The position numbers were made by a program, and so were the translations under genes. From Macrocystis pyrifera (taxonomy: Eukaryota; Sar; Phaeophyceae; Laminariales; Laminariaceae): a stretch of DNA of 64,000 nucleotides. The notes under the pieces are model-generated. The model was not told the DNA's origin. It saw only the letters and a program-made list of their open reading frames with translations, and made no database searches. Positions 23,272-32,509 of the stretch are shown here, in pieces; position 1 is the first letter of the stretch; every line of letters starts with the position of its first letter. The stretch lies in NCBI GenBank assembly GCA_031763025.1, contig JASSKH010000007.1:8385930-8449929 (forward strand), given 5' to 3'.

Positions 23272-23390
23272 GCGTGTTTTTCACATTAAACCGTTCTTCT
23301 ACTCGTCGACATCCAGCAAGCCCAGTGTCCGTGCTGATTCTTCACCCTAGAAAGATACGAGCTCTGTGGTCACAGACTACGACACAGAGA
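23272..23390. repeat. Inverted copy of a block from 22460-22560
   Basis: This 115-bp stretch is the reverse complement of 22460-22560 (and of 16279-16380). Landmarks are CGTCGACATCCAGCA and AGTGTCCGTGC. A further copy in this orientation lies at 51075-51180. It may be the end of a repeat family. Confidence 0.7.
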
Positions 23391-23845
23391 TAACACACCG
23401 TAATGCATTAATAGCCTACGCAATACCATGCCTTCGCACTAGGTGCGGCCGACACAACATACATACATACGCCAGCAACCAAAATACACCATAAAGAAAG
23501 AGAAGCAACGAAGAGACCAAACCGAAAAAGAAAAAGAAAAAGAAAAGGAGAAGAATCCCAAATAAATAAATAAAATGGGAAGCCAAAGCTCAGACACATA
23601 CATACTTACCCCGAGCATGAGCCAAAAGGGACGTGCAAGGGGAAAGATACGAGAAGGAAAAAGGGGACTATGCATCCCGGTGAACACTTAACTAAGTAAA
23701 AAGAGCAATAGTGAGTGGGCCAAAATACGCTCGTCACCCACCCACTATGTAGTACTTCTTTCAGGATAAGAAGGGAAAAAATCAAAATGCATACCGAACG
23801 GCCGCGACAGTTGGCGGTACGAGTAGCAAAGAAAAGTCCAACCTA
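23391..23845. other. Spacer, low-complexity A-rich stretch; 3' flank of the LINE
   Basis: Contains an AGAAAA microsatellite around 23525-23560. It lies just beyond the stop of the LINE reverse transcriptase on the minus strand, so part of it may be LINE 3' UTR. No clear LINE tail was found. Confidence 0.4.
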
Positions 23846-25954
23846 TTAGTCGGCCTGGTACCTTGCTACCCTATCTGCGGTCTCTCTGCTACTCTCTTCT
23901 ACCGCGGTTTCCCTTCTACTCCTCCTGTTCCCCCCCCTGCCCCCATACACTCGTACGGTGTTCCTTCTACCCCTCCTGCTGTTACCCCTCCCCCCCCCAT
24001 TCCCTCTAACACTACCTGCAGCGGATGCACGGCGCTGTCTACTCAGCTTTGCCTCAGCCTCGTGCCACCTGCCCATGAACTGTTCAGCTGCTTCGAGGAT
24101 TCCCCGGTACCACTTTCCCGTCTGTTTTGCTGCAGTGGGCCACAGTGCGGTCCCAACTCCAAAGACTAAGGGGGAGTCTTCCGTTGATCCCTCGGTGGCT
24201 TTGAACACTCTAAGGGCCTCAGCAATGGCCCTAGGCCAAGTCTTGGGCTGCCCGCCTGGTTTCGGGCTCCCCCCACCAGCGATCGTCCCGAACATCAACC
24301 GACTGCGCAATCGCCCCTCGTGTTGCCGCACCAGAGCCCCCGCAAAGAAGAGCCGCCATTTACGGATGGTCGTTTCGATACTTTCGCATCGTGTTATCCT
24401 GAGCGCCTTCGCATACGAGAGGGTGGTATGGTCGGTGCGTAGTCGGCGCTGGAAGCCAATGACTCGCAGAGGACTTCGTGGTGGGCTGATCGAAGCTTGG
24501 CGAAGTGGTCCGCATTGAGGGTCCACGTCACGCAACCGTACAGCAAGGTCTCAATCACCTCGGCCTTCAGCATCCGGACTTTCAGACTAAGCGGTGCGTT
24601 CGTCCTATCGTACAGTTCCGGACCATACCGTTTGAGGCATGCCCACATCAGACGGATTCGTCGCTCGATTTCGAAGGAGAGGTCAGCGTTCTCGTGGATA
24701 ATGCCTCCTAGGTATAAAAACTGGGTCGTCAGTTTATACTTTTGGCCTGCAGCTTCGATCGCGAGCGGTGAGGTGGTAAACGTCTGATCCGGTGTTCGTA
24801 GGAGCATCGTCTCTGTCTTCTTCTCGGATACCGTGAGACCTACTGCTTCGAAGACAGTCACGATGACTGTCATCATTCTTGCAAAGCCTTCCGCCGACTT
24901 CGAGACTATTCCTGCGTCGTCTGCACACAACATGCCTAACACAGCCCTTTGCACGCATGCCAACGGTTCCTCTTTTCCGACAACCCTGTCCTCTTCGAGA
25001 TGAACCAAATCCCTTACTATGCATTCGTCTTTGCTGAGGCGTACCAGCACGATGTGTATCGCAGCGGCGAAGAACACGTTGAACAGTAACGGCGATAGTA
25101 CGCAGCCTTGCCGCAGCCCCTGGGTTACATTGAACCAGTCCGAGTGTTCACCGTCATCCGCACGCACGCGAGCCCGCATGCCTTCGTGAAAATTGCGAAT
25201 GATTGTGAGCATCTTGGTTGGTACACCAAGGCGTGTGAGTACCTCCCACAACAGTTCTCGGTCGACAGAGTCGTACGCTTTCTGCAGGTCGATGAAGCAC
25301 ATGTACAGGGGGATTTTCTTCTGCCGCCCGAGCTCCTGCAACCGGCGCACGACAAACAGCATGTCGACTATTGACCGTGCGGGGCGGAAGCCGCACTGTT
25401 CTTCAGGGAGTATATGCTCGGTCTCGCAGTAGCTGCCTAGACGGGACGCAACGATTTTCAGCAACACCTTGCCTGCGTAAGCAACAAGCGAAATACCTCT
25501 GTAGTTGTTGCGATCAGTTCTATCCTTCTTTTGTGAAGGGTTTTTATGATCGCATCTTTCCATTGCCGGGGGACTTCTCCCGTTACCCAAACGTTAACAA
25601 GGATACTGTGAAAATACTGCACGAAAGCGGGGTGGTCAAGTTTGAGTACTTCGACCGGGAGACCATCTGGTCCAACGGCTTTCCAGTTTGACATACCCTT
25701 CACTGCTTCCATCATCTCGTCAATGGATGGCTCATTTCCAAGGGATAGTTTCAGCGGTCGTGGTGGCACTAGGTCGATGATCGTGGGGTCAAGTTTCAGC
25801 TATTTCGTGTTTTATAGTTTGTGGTAGTGCCCCGCCCATCTTTCACGAATTCGCGCTTGATCCCGCAACAGCGTGCCATCCTCGTCCATGATAAACTGTT
25901 CACTCCTCGCTTTCGTACCTTGCAACCCTACCGTACTCTTCAGGTGCTTGTAGA
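23846..25954 (-). pseudogene. Non-LTR (LINE) reverse transcriptase, C-terminal two thirds, frameshifted
   Basis: This is the 3' part of the LINE that continues upstream at 29676 and 32510. The pre-RT region (DEDGTLLRDQARIRERWAGH) leads into the RT with NWKAVGPDGLP and [15 protein letters not shown] frameshift near 25540 follows, then [16 protein letters not shown], motif [13 protein letters not shown], motif [14 protein letters not shown] and the catalytic box near 24927-24916. That box reads CADD, where non-LTR enzymes normally have Y/F-A-D-D. The thumb ([10 protein letters not shown]) is followed by a second frameshift near 24475, then [16 protein letters not shown] and a Gly/Arg-rich tail. 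With two frameshifts and an altered catalytic box the copy is dead. Confidence 0.9.
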
Positions 25955-25970
25955 TGTTCGTAGAGTCCAA
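25955..25970 (-). repeat. 16-bp remnant of the copia 3' LTR
   Basis: The minus-strand sequence TTGGACTCTACGAACA is identical to the last 16 bases of the LTR at 29420-29435 and ends in the canonical CA. Directly after it LINE sequence resumes, so this marks the far edge of the copia insertion. Confidence 0.7.
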
Positions 25971-26681
25971 CGATACCGAGCGCCTATCGTTCGACTTATC
26001 CGCATAATCAGCATCACTATACGCAGTCAAATCCAAACCCGAGCCCCGTACAAAAGTCAATCCCATAAACCTGGTCCCGTGGAGGAAAGCCATAATCTTC
26101 AAAACTGCCTTCCAGTGCCTCTCCGTTGGGTTGTGGGAGTGGCGCGCCACAGCACGCACAGCGTTCGAGATGTCCGGCCTCGTCATGGTCGACAGCCACA
26201 TCAAGGGAGTTGGTGCAAACGTTTGAAAATAATCTACATCCTGCACCTGGCTAAAACCCTTAGCCACAAGTCTGGCCTTTGTCTTTACTATCAAGCCATC
26301 CTTATCCGTCTTGTAAGTAAACACCCACTTCGCACCTACAGGTTTCCGCCCTTTTGGCGGTGTCGCGGCTTCGTACGTACCGGTCGTTTTGTGACCGTCC
26401 AACTCAATTTTCATGGCCTCGTGCCACGCCGCTTTGTATTGAGAACGCTCTACATCTGCTACGGACTGTGGGGGCGGTTCTACGTCTTCCGGGAAACCAC
26501 TCGGCATGCACACGCTCAACTCCCCTTTGTTCTCCACAGCAGGTCCTCCGGCCATCAAAGCCACTGCGTCCTCCGTCGTCCAGGGCGTACGATCCAGCAT
26601 ACTCTCAGGCTTCGTCCACGACTCGTACGCTGCCGCAAGCAGCGCGTCTGCGGCCCTTTCATCCATCCTTACCTGGTGCAC
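25971..26681 (-). pseudogene. Ty1/copia pol remnant: RT N-terminus joined to RNase H start
   Basis: Contains the hallmark copia RT opening (AWHEAMKIELDGHKTTGTY, VGAKWVFTYKTDKDG, KARLVAKGFSQ, DYFQTFAPT). It jumps directly to LMWLSTMTRPDISNAV and YSDADYADKSNDRRSVS of the RT end and RNase H. The palm with the catalytic aspartates is deleted in frame. It is in a different frame from the gag-containing ORF upstream. After RRSVS the frame runs into the LTR scrap and then LINE sequence. Confidence 0.9.
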
Positions 26682-29374
26682 AGCAGGTTCACCCTCCAGG
26701 CGATGGCTTTGACCCCGGGTCCGGCCCCGTACTGTCGGGGGGAGCCGGCCCCAGCTGCTGAGCTCGTGTGCGGTCCTCCCCGACAGGACCGCGGGGGGAT
26801 CCTCACCGTTCCCTTGGACGGTGTCGGAGGCTGATGCTGCGCCCGGGTCGTTTCCGGCCCTCCTGTTGGGACCGAGGAGGCGTCCACGGCGCCCCCTTGA
26901 GACGAATCCATCGTCTTGGCTGTTTCGGCCCTCCCTGCCGGGACCGAGGAGGCGTCCACGGCGCCCCCTTGAGACGAACCCATCGTCTCGGGTGTTTCGG
27001 CCCTCCCTGCCGGGACCGAGGAGGCGTCCACGGCGCCCCCTTGAGACGAACCCATCGTCTCGGGTGTTTCGGCCCTCCCTGCCGGGACCGAGGAGGCGTC
27101 CACGGCGCCCCCTTGAGACGAACCCATCGTCTCGGGTGTTTCGGCCCTCCCTGCCGGGACCGAGGAGGCGTCCACGGCGCCCCCTTGAGACGAGCCCATC
27201 GTTTCGGGTGTTTCGCCGCCGGCCTCGCCGGCGGCAGGTGCCTGCTGTGCGCGCTCCAGCATAAACGCGTCCAGGTCAAAACCCCACGTCACGTCGAGGT
27301 CGTTCAAGTGAGCCAGACCGTCGTCCAGCTCATCCACCACCCCCCCACCACCTCGATCCGACGTGCTCACGTCGTCTGCCTCTGACCCCCTCTTTTCCGT
27401 AGACAGGGAGTCATTCGCCTCGGCAAGTACAGGTGGTGCAGGTGACACGCGTTGCCAGGTGACATTGCGCGTAATTAGCACAGTGCGTTTCTTCGTCAGC
27501 ACTCGTACTGAGTCTCGGGGGTTGTTTGTTGCAGGGCCAAGGTAAAAGCACTCTTGTGCTTTCGCCTGTGACTTGTTTTCCCTCTTCACCTTGCAGTAGC
27601 CAGGCTTGAGGAAGGGCAGTAGTACTACCGGGGGGGGGCTACCATGCCATATCTCATGCGGCGACTTGCTCTGCGGGTTGGCTGTTGTTGCTGTGCGGTT
27701 CAAGGCGTCCCACGCCCAGTGGGACGCTTCCGCCCACAACGACGTCGTGGCCGGGAGTTTCGGGCCAGGAAAAAGCTCTTCTTTCGATGAGGGGCAGACA
27801 TCAGCAGCGTGCCCCAGCCCGTTGCATCGACTGCATCGATCCGTGAACGTGGGACAGGCGTCGGCAGAGTGCCCGCGTCCCTGGCATCGACTGCATAGCT
27901 TTGCCGTACACTCGCTCCCCCAATGGTCTTTTTTGCCACACCTATGACACTTGCCCACTGGAGTGCTTCCGCTAGCGGCTTTGGCGTAGCTGCCATTGCC
28001 ACCAGCAACCGCGGCCGAGCCACCACCGTCCTCGTTGGAGCCTCTACCGCCTCGTCCGTGACCCCGTCGTCCACTTTTTTCTTTGTTATTTCCTCCATGT
28101 TTCCGGCGACCACCGCCACCGCCGCCGCCGCCGGGGTACATAGCATGGCCTGCGTGGCCAGCGTTGGACCCCTTGTTCCTGTTTCCAGAAAGTCGGTGAT
28201 GCCGTTCTCGAACAGCCTTGATGATGTCATCACGGCCGATGCTGTCACGTGATGCCAGGTTCCGAGCCTCCACTTCGTATTCGGCAGGCAGAGCGTCAAT
28301 AAAGATGGTGTACAGCATGTGGTCGTCTACTGACATTCCTGCTGTTCGCATTTCCGCGGCAAGATCCTCGATCCTGCCCATCTCCTCGAGCGGGTTGCTC
28401 CCCGGCGCCATCTTAAAACTGGTAAGGCGTCGGGAGAGGTCTGATTTGGCCCCCGTCGTCTGAGGACCGTACCATGCAAGGAGAGCGTCCCATGCTTGCC
28501 TCGGCGAGGTACACCGGTGCAAAATGCTTTTATCGCTCTTGCTCTTGAGGGCCGTCGACAGGAAATTCCATGCCAGTGTATGCCTGTGCACACTTTCGCG
28601 GCTAAACTCCCTAGCGACAAGCATCGAGTTTTCGGTGTCTAATTCCCCTACGGGAATGTACTGTGGTGGATCCGACACGAAAGCAGACAAGAAGCCAACT
28701 CCTTTGGCGTAATACCGAGCGTCTCTTGTCCAGGGGTTGAACTCAGATTTTAGCTCACTAAACGATGGCACAGGAGTGTGTTTGAAGGCCAAATGGCGCG
28801 ATAGAGGCAGATCAAATCCACCACCCAACTCACCGCCAGGGTATGCACCCCATCCTCCTGTCCTCCCATGCTGGTCTGGATGACCCCTCGGTGGGCCAAC
28901 CTCGACAGGCAACGCAGTTCCTCCGCGTCCAGTTGCTCCCAAATCTGGCGAGGCGCCCTCATGCAAATTTGTCTCTTGTTCTGCTGCAATCTCTCTTACA
29001 GCAGTGGGTACTGCCCCTTGTGGGCTCTCCCCTACAGCAGCGCTACCCTCAGCGCTGCCGGACTCCGATCGACCAATGCCTGCTTCAACAGCAGCAGTAG
29101 TCTCTCGTACTTCAGCAGTGGGTACTGCCCCTCTTGGGCTTTCCCCTACAGCAGTGGTTCCTACCTCTGCTGGACTTTCTCCTACAGCAATGCTGCCTTC
29201 AGCGCTGCCTGGCTCCGATCGACCGTTGTTCCTCATGAACTCGGCCATCATTTCCCTCATGGCGTTCAGCATCGACGCCTCGCTGTTCTCCATCGCCAGT
29301 TCGATCTCGTGTCGCAGCGTTTCAACGTCACTTGGAGAGTCGCGCTCTTCTTGAGCCGATCCCTTCGAGGGCAT
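26669..29374 (-). CDS. Ty1/copia Gag with three CCHC knuckles fused to integrase C-terminal part
   Basis: A 901-codon open frame starting just inside the LTR. Residues 1-130 hold duplicated Ala/Glu/Ser repeats (AVGESPQGAVPTAV). Residues 190-395 are the copia-type gag helical core (SPRQAWDALLAWYG, KMAPGSNPLEEMGRIEDLA). A Gly/Arg-rich linker follows, then three C-x2-C-x4-H-x4-C knuckles at 476-489, 494-507 and 514-527, binding RNA in related Gags. Residues 545-641 are the end of an integrase (LWAEASHWAWDALNR, SPHEIWHG, ECFYLGPA, VLITRNVTWQ); protease and the DDE core are missing in frame. Residues about 735-855 are five 24-residue repeats. The long intact frame despite the deletions suggests a fairly recent or mobilised non-autonomous element. 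Confidence 0.85.
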   Translation of the reverse strand: MPSKGSAQEERDSPSDVETLRHEIELAMENSEASMLNAMREMMAEFMRNNGRSEPGSAEGSIAVGESPAEVGTTAVGESPRGAVPTAEVRETTAAVEAGIGRSESGSAEGSAAVGESPQGAVPTAVREIAAEQETNLHEGASPDLGATGRGGTALPVEVGPPRGHPDQHGRTGGWGAYPGGELGGGFDLPLSRHLAFKHTPVPSFSELKSEFNPWTRDARYYAKGVGFLSAFVSDPPQYIPVGELDTENSMLVAREFSRESVHRHTLAWNFLSTALKSKSDKSILHRCTSPRQAWDALLAWYGPQTTGAKSDLSRRLTSFKMAPGSNPLEEMGRIEDLAAEMRTAGMSVDDHMLYTIFIDALPAEYEVEARNLASRDSIGRDDIIKAVRERHHRLSGNRNKGSNAGHAGHAMYPGGGGGGGGRRKHGGNNKEKSGRRGHGRGGRGSNEDGGGSAAVAGGNGSYAKAASGSTPVGKCHRCGKKDHWGSECTAKLCSRCQGRGHSADACPTFTDRCSRCNGLGHAADVCPSSKEELFPGPKLPATTSLWAEASHWAWDALNRTATTANPQSKSPHEIWHGSPPPVVLLPFLKPGYCKVKRENKSQAKAQECFYLGPATNNPRDSVRVLTKKRTVLITRNVTWQRVSPAPPVLAEANDSLSTEKRGSEADDVSTSDRGGGGVVDELDDGLAHLNDLDVTWGFDLDAFMLERAQQAPAAGEAGGETPETMGSSQGGAVDASSVPAGRAETPETMGSSQGGAVDASSVPAGRAETPETMGSSQGGAVDASSVPAGRAETPETMGSSQGGAVDASSVPAGRAETAKTMDSSQGGAVDASSVPTGGPETTRAQHQPPTPSKGTVRIPPRSCRGGPHTSSAAGAGSPRQYGAGPGVKAIAWRVNLLCTR
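26870..27220 (-). repeat. 72-bp coding tandem repeat, five copies
   Basis: Units with a 72-bp period (landmark CGTCCACGGCGCCCCCTTGA at 26881, 26953, 27025, 27097 and 27169) encode 24-residue repeats around GSSQGGAVDASSVPAG. Outer units carry a few changes while the inner ones are nearly identical. Confidence 0.95.
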
Positions 29375-29419
29375 CGTGGGCTTCTGGTACCAGACCTCAA
29401 ACGTTCAAGTACACTAGTG

Positions 29420-29675
29420 TGTTCGTAGAGTCCAAGCCTGGATGCCCTGACCACCACATGGTCTAATGGGTTGCTTTATAGTCGTTGTATTAGAGGACAG
29501 ATGAGGGGAGAGAGAGCGGAGCCTAGCTCGTAGCTCGGAGCAGAGAACGGAGCAGAGAACGGAGTGCTCAAACTCTCCTCGTGAACACACGGCATAATTC
29601 ATAATAACGCCTGCGAAGATATACGCAACCCTCTACAACTTGTAACCGTCGCTGCTGGAACGATCCAAACGACCA
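29420..29675 (-). repeat. 5' LTR of the copia element, 256 bp
   Basis: Begins TGGTCGTTTGG and ends CTACGAACA on the minus strand. The 3' edge is fixed by the identical 16-bp scrap at 25955-25970, and the 5' edge by the point where the LINE reading frame stops (after DERGFF). Confidence 0.7.
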
Positions 29676-29807
29676 GAAGAACCCTCGTTCATCGGAACTC
29701 GCGAGGAATTTCTCGGTTTCAGCGAGGTACTCTTCAAAATACGCATTGACTCCTGCGGCGACCACTTCCTGCAGATTCGCACAGGCGGATCTCAACTTCT
29801 TCCACGC
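29676..29807 (-). pseudogene. LINE linker segment between endonuclease and RT
   Basis: About 130 bp encoding WKKLRSACANLQEVV...YLAETEKFLASSDERGFF on the minus strand. It is a short island of LINE between the gypsy LTR and the copia LTR. It joins in sense to the endonuclease piece (ending PASTA) and to the RT piece (starting YKHLKSTVGLQG), matching the usual order in LINE ORF2. Confidence 0.75.
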
Positions 29808-30383
29808 TGTAGTATTGTTTCAAATGTGTTCTCTGCGCAGGGGTCCTCTCTGGCCGGCTAGGAGGCAGCTCGATACCCCTTGTGGTGGTAACCTGTCTCA
29901 TAGCCACTAGCGACCTCCTGGGGTCCATTCTTCGCTTGCGTTCACCACAAATCGCACCTCTACGGCACTGTTCTGACCTGCGGACATGTTGGCCCCCACG
30001 TGCTGGTTGTAGTATTGCTGATCCATGCTGGCTCCTTTGCTCGCTTTCGTTGATCGACAGGCCCGGTGTTGAGGACGTTAGATGGGTCTCAGAGTATTTG
30101 GATTGCTCTTGGCCAGGGAAACACTTGTGTGTGCATCCGCACTCCTTTCTGTCTGAGGTTTGACTTCCTGGAGGCGTGTTTCCCTGGGCATTTCTCATCA
30201 TCGTCCCCTTTTTGTTAGGTCGACTGACAGCTCGGCATGGAACCTGTATTTGCTCCGCATGTCAGCCTCCCTGGCAATCAATCCTCTTCAAGGCAACCCT
30301 CCTCGTTCGGCATCAATCCATTGTCTATCGGGCCTCTCGACGGCTACCTTAGCAATGCCCTGTTGCACCGAACCGCTGTAACA
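29808..30383 (-). repeat. 3' LTR of the Ty3/gypsy remnant, 576 bp
   Basis: On the minus strand it begins TGTTACAGCGG directly after a G8 polypurine tract (30384-30391) and ends CAATACTACA, so it has TG...CA edges. LINE sequence follows immediately. The partner 5' LTR is absent. Confidence 0.7.
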
Positions 30384-30599
30384 CCCCCCCCAGCTTGGTG
30401 GCGCAAGCCAACAACGCGGCAAGACGGGCGGTGCGTACGCTAGAGCTTCGTATAAGGAAAACCTTGGTCCGTAAATACTGAGTTAAGTTACCAACCAGGG
30501 CTTTTTATACTCCACTTTCTAACCGAAACTGACTATCTGTTCCTGCTGTATAGTTTGCACCACGGCTACTGTCACGGCAACGGGGCCTTACTCTTTGGG

Positions 30600-30911
30600 C
30601 TAGTTCAACTTGTCTGCCTCAACTCTTCGCTTTACCCCCTTCCTCATTTCCGAGACCGTCAGTTCTTCCCAGTCATTGTCCGGGAGCCTAACGCGCCAGT
30701 AGGGCGAGCAAAAGTCATAAACCTGTCCTACCCGGTCCATTTGCTTATCGTCTGCCGCGTGGGATCTGGTCACTGTCGTTCCTATCGGATATAGGGTTAA
30801 CGCTTCGCTTCTACTGAGGAGCGTACGCTTCTTCGGGCGAGCGGTCGTCTGAGTTTTCTCCGCGTCGGGGGGGTTCAAGTTCCACAGGGCGTGAAAGGTG
30901 TCTAGCTGCAA
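30600..30911 (-). CDS. C-terminal accessory module of the gypsy polyprotein
   Basis: A 103-residue frame just downstream of the integrase, with IGTTVTRSH, VGQVYDFCSPYWRVRLPDN and WEELTVSEM. I recall similar short 'YWRV..DGD.EEL' modules after integrase in gypsy elements of oomycetes and algae; they look like small SH3/Tudor-like folds. The start may be internal: a stop or frameshift separates it from the integrase frame ending at 31036. Confidence 0.5.
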   Translation of the reverse strand: MQLDTFHALWNLNPPDAEKTQTTARPKKRTLLSRSEALTLYPIGTTVTRSHAADDKQMDRVGQVYDFCSPYWRVRLPDNDWEELTVSEMRKGVKRRVEADKLN

Positions 30912-31035
30912 AGGGGTAAAACTGTCTAGGGATTCTGCCTCCGTGACCCAGTCCGAATTCGTCCCCTATCGGGTGTCTCAAGTCTGATGAGCGCCTGTAG
31001 AAGGGTTTGAGCGATGCTACCGAGACCGTACGGGA

Positions 31036-32509
31036 TCATTTCTTTCTCCCCTCCATCTCTATGACAGCGCTAAGGCCCTTAAACACGACCTTGGTCACGG
31101 TCCACGGACCTGTCCATTTTTCGTGTACCAACTTCGGTCCCATACCTTGTCTGAAAAGCGAGCTGTCGCTCTCCCGTGCCAGGACCAGATCTCCCTCCGC
31201 TACATTTGTACTTGGGGAGGACCGTGATATCCTGGCATTGTGGCGCTGACGGGATGCTTCCTTATCTTCGTGGATCTTTCGCAGTGCCTCCGCTACCTCC
31301 CGCATGTTATGCCTGCGGTTCTCGATGAAGTTGCTGAGGCCGCCTGTGGCCTCTGTGTCATCCATCTGTGGGATCAGCATATCGAGGGTTGTGCGAGGGC
31401 TACGACCGAACAGAAGCTGGAAGGGAGTCATGGCGGAGGGTAGTGCCGGGTCTGGCGTAGTGCGTTTGATCCAACAAGCGGCGGCAACGTACTCGTCCCA
31501 TCTCGTTGGCCAGACCTTACATAGTTCGGATAGCACGTCTTGCATCCATGCTCCCACTCTTTCCACTCCTCCCTGCCCCCTGGGATGGTCTGCTGATCCG
31601 AACTCTATTGGGACTTTTAACCATTGACATAGGTGTCCCACTACTGCTGCTGTGAATTCCCCCCCACCGTCTGCGCGAATAAATGAGGGCACTCCAAATG
31701 TCAAGCAGAGGTCTAAGAGCAAACGGGCTACTCCGTGTGCTTCTTTTGACGGTAGTGGGTAAGCGAAGGGGAACCTAGATGCTCTGTCTACAACGAGCAG
31801 CAGGTACTCGTCCCCCTCGTCCGACGTGTTGGGGAATTTCTGTAGGTCTACCTCTAGCACTTCCCATGGCTCCAATAATCTGGCGGGAAGCATCGCCACC
31901 TGTTGACTACGTGATATCTTCCTGCGTCTACACCCACACGATAGAACATACTCTCGAGTATCTCTACACATGCCTGGCCAGTGAAACCGGTCCCTTAGCA
32001 ACGAGAGGGTTCTCGCGATTCCGGGGTGACCGTGTTGGCAGTGCACTAAGGCGAGCATGTCCGCTACAAGGTAACTCGGTAAGGCTAATACAGCTGTTCG
32101 CTTTACCAACGCTCCACTCTGTTCGAACTCAACCCACAGGAGACTCTGGTCGTCTAGAAGGTACCTGTTGATACCCGTATCTGTCAACTCGTTCTGCCCG
32201 GCGACTTCTCCTTGACTACATAGTGCTCGCCTGACCTTGCTCAAGAAGGGGTCCGCTGCCTGGCTCCTGACCAGGTGGGGCACGTCTTGCAGCGCCTGGA
32301 GGGCACGCTCTATCGCCGTTGTCGCCAATGGTTCCTTTTGGCGTGCCCCCCCCTCCCCCCCCGCTGGGAGACTGCACTCGACGGTGTCAGGCGCCAGAAG
32401 GTTGCCCTTCGTCGGTGGTGGCGGGTCTTTCGGAACCTGTAAGGAGCCGGGCTCTGCCGCCTGAACGGCCGGTTCGCCTCCTGTCAGTGATCGGGCTTTT
32501 GACGACGTA
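31036..32509 (-). pseudogene. Ty3/gypsy integrase
   Basis: Catalyses insertion of retroelement DNA. Order: linker, zinc-binding region (CQHGHPGIARTLSLLRDRF, HWPGM, SCGCRRRK), catalytic core with Asp in LEVDLQKF, Asp in IRADGGGEF and Glu in GQGGVERV, then the GPY/F-like C-terminus (KWTGPWTVTKVV). The zinc box has C-x-C where the family has C-x2-C, so one residue has been lost. The frame continues upstream, without a stop, into LINE endonuclease sequence (fusion at 32509/32510). The N-terminal rest of the gypsy pol is missing. Confidence 0.9.

Larger units (their letters stand above)
16995..23275. repeat. Segmental duplication, unit 2 (with three insertions)
   Basis: Direct repeat of 13290-16.9 kb. 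It follows unit 1 closely to 17688, resumes at 19946, breaks at 20676, resumes at 21550 and breaks again at 22785-23114. Subtracting the three insertions (2,257, 873 and 330 bp) and the two missing 342-bp tandem units accounts for the length difference. Confidence 0.85.
25955..29675 (-). mobile_element. Ty1/copia LTR retrotransposon, deletion derivative, inserted in the LINE
   Basis: Order on the minus strand: LTR (29675-29420, TG...CA), gag with zinc knuckles, integrase C-terminus, a 72-bp repeat tract, RT N-terminus, RNase H N-terminus, 16-bp LTR end. Protease, the integrase catalytic core, the RT catalytic core, the end of RNase H and almost all of the 3' LTR are missing. Flanks: TCTTC before the 5' LTR and TCTAC after the 3' end, an imperfect 5-bp target duplication. 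A possible primer-binding site, TGGTACCAGAAGCCC, resembles the usual iMet-type site but sits about 35 nt inside the LTR edge, which is unusual. Confidence 0.85.
29808..32509 (-). mobile_element. Ty3/gypsy LTR retrotransposon remnant inserted in the LINE
   Basis: Keeps the RNase H-integrase linker, integrase, a C-terminal accessory module, the polypurine tract and the 3' LTR. Lacks the 5' LTR, gag, protease, RT and most of RNase H. The 3' flank is GCGTG and the LINE flank at the truncated edge is GCGCG (32510-32514), consistent with a decayed 5-bp target duplication. The 5' half was therefore lost after insertion, without disturbing the LINE flank. Confidence 0.8.

Noticed and set aside
26768-27385. 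Plus-strand frames of about 150-205 codons with regular Arg/Pro-rich repeats
   Set aside because: They are antisense to the 72-bp repeat of the copia polyprotein, whose minus-strand frame is supported by gag and integrase homology.
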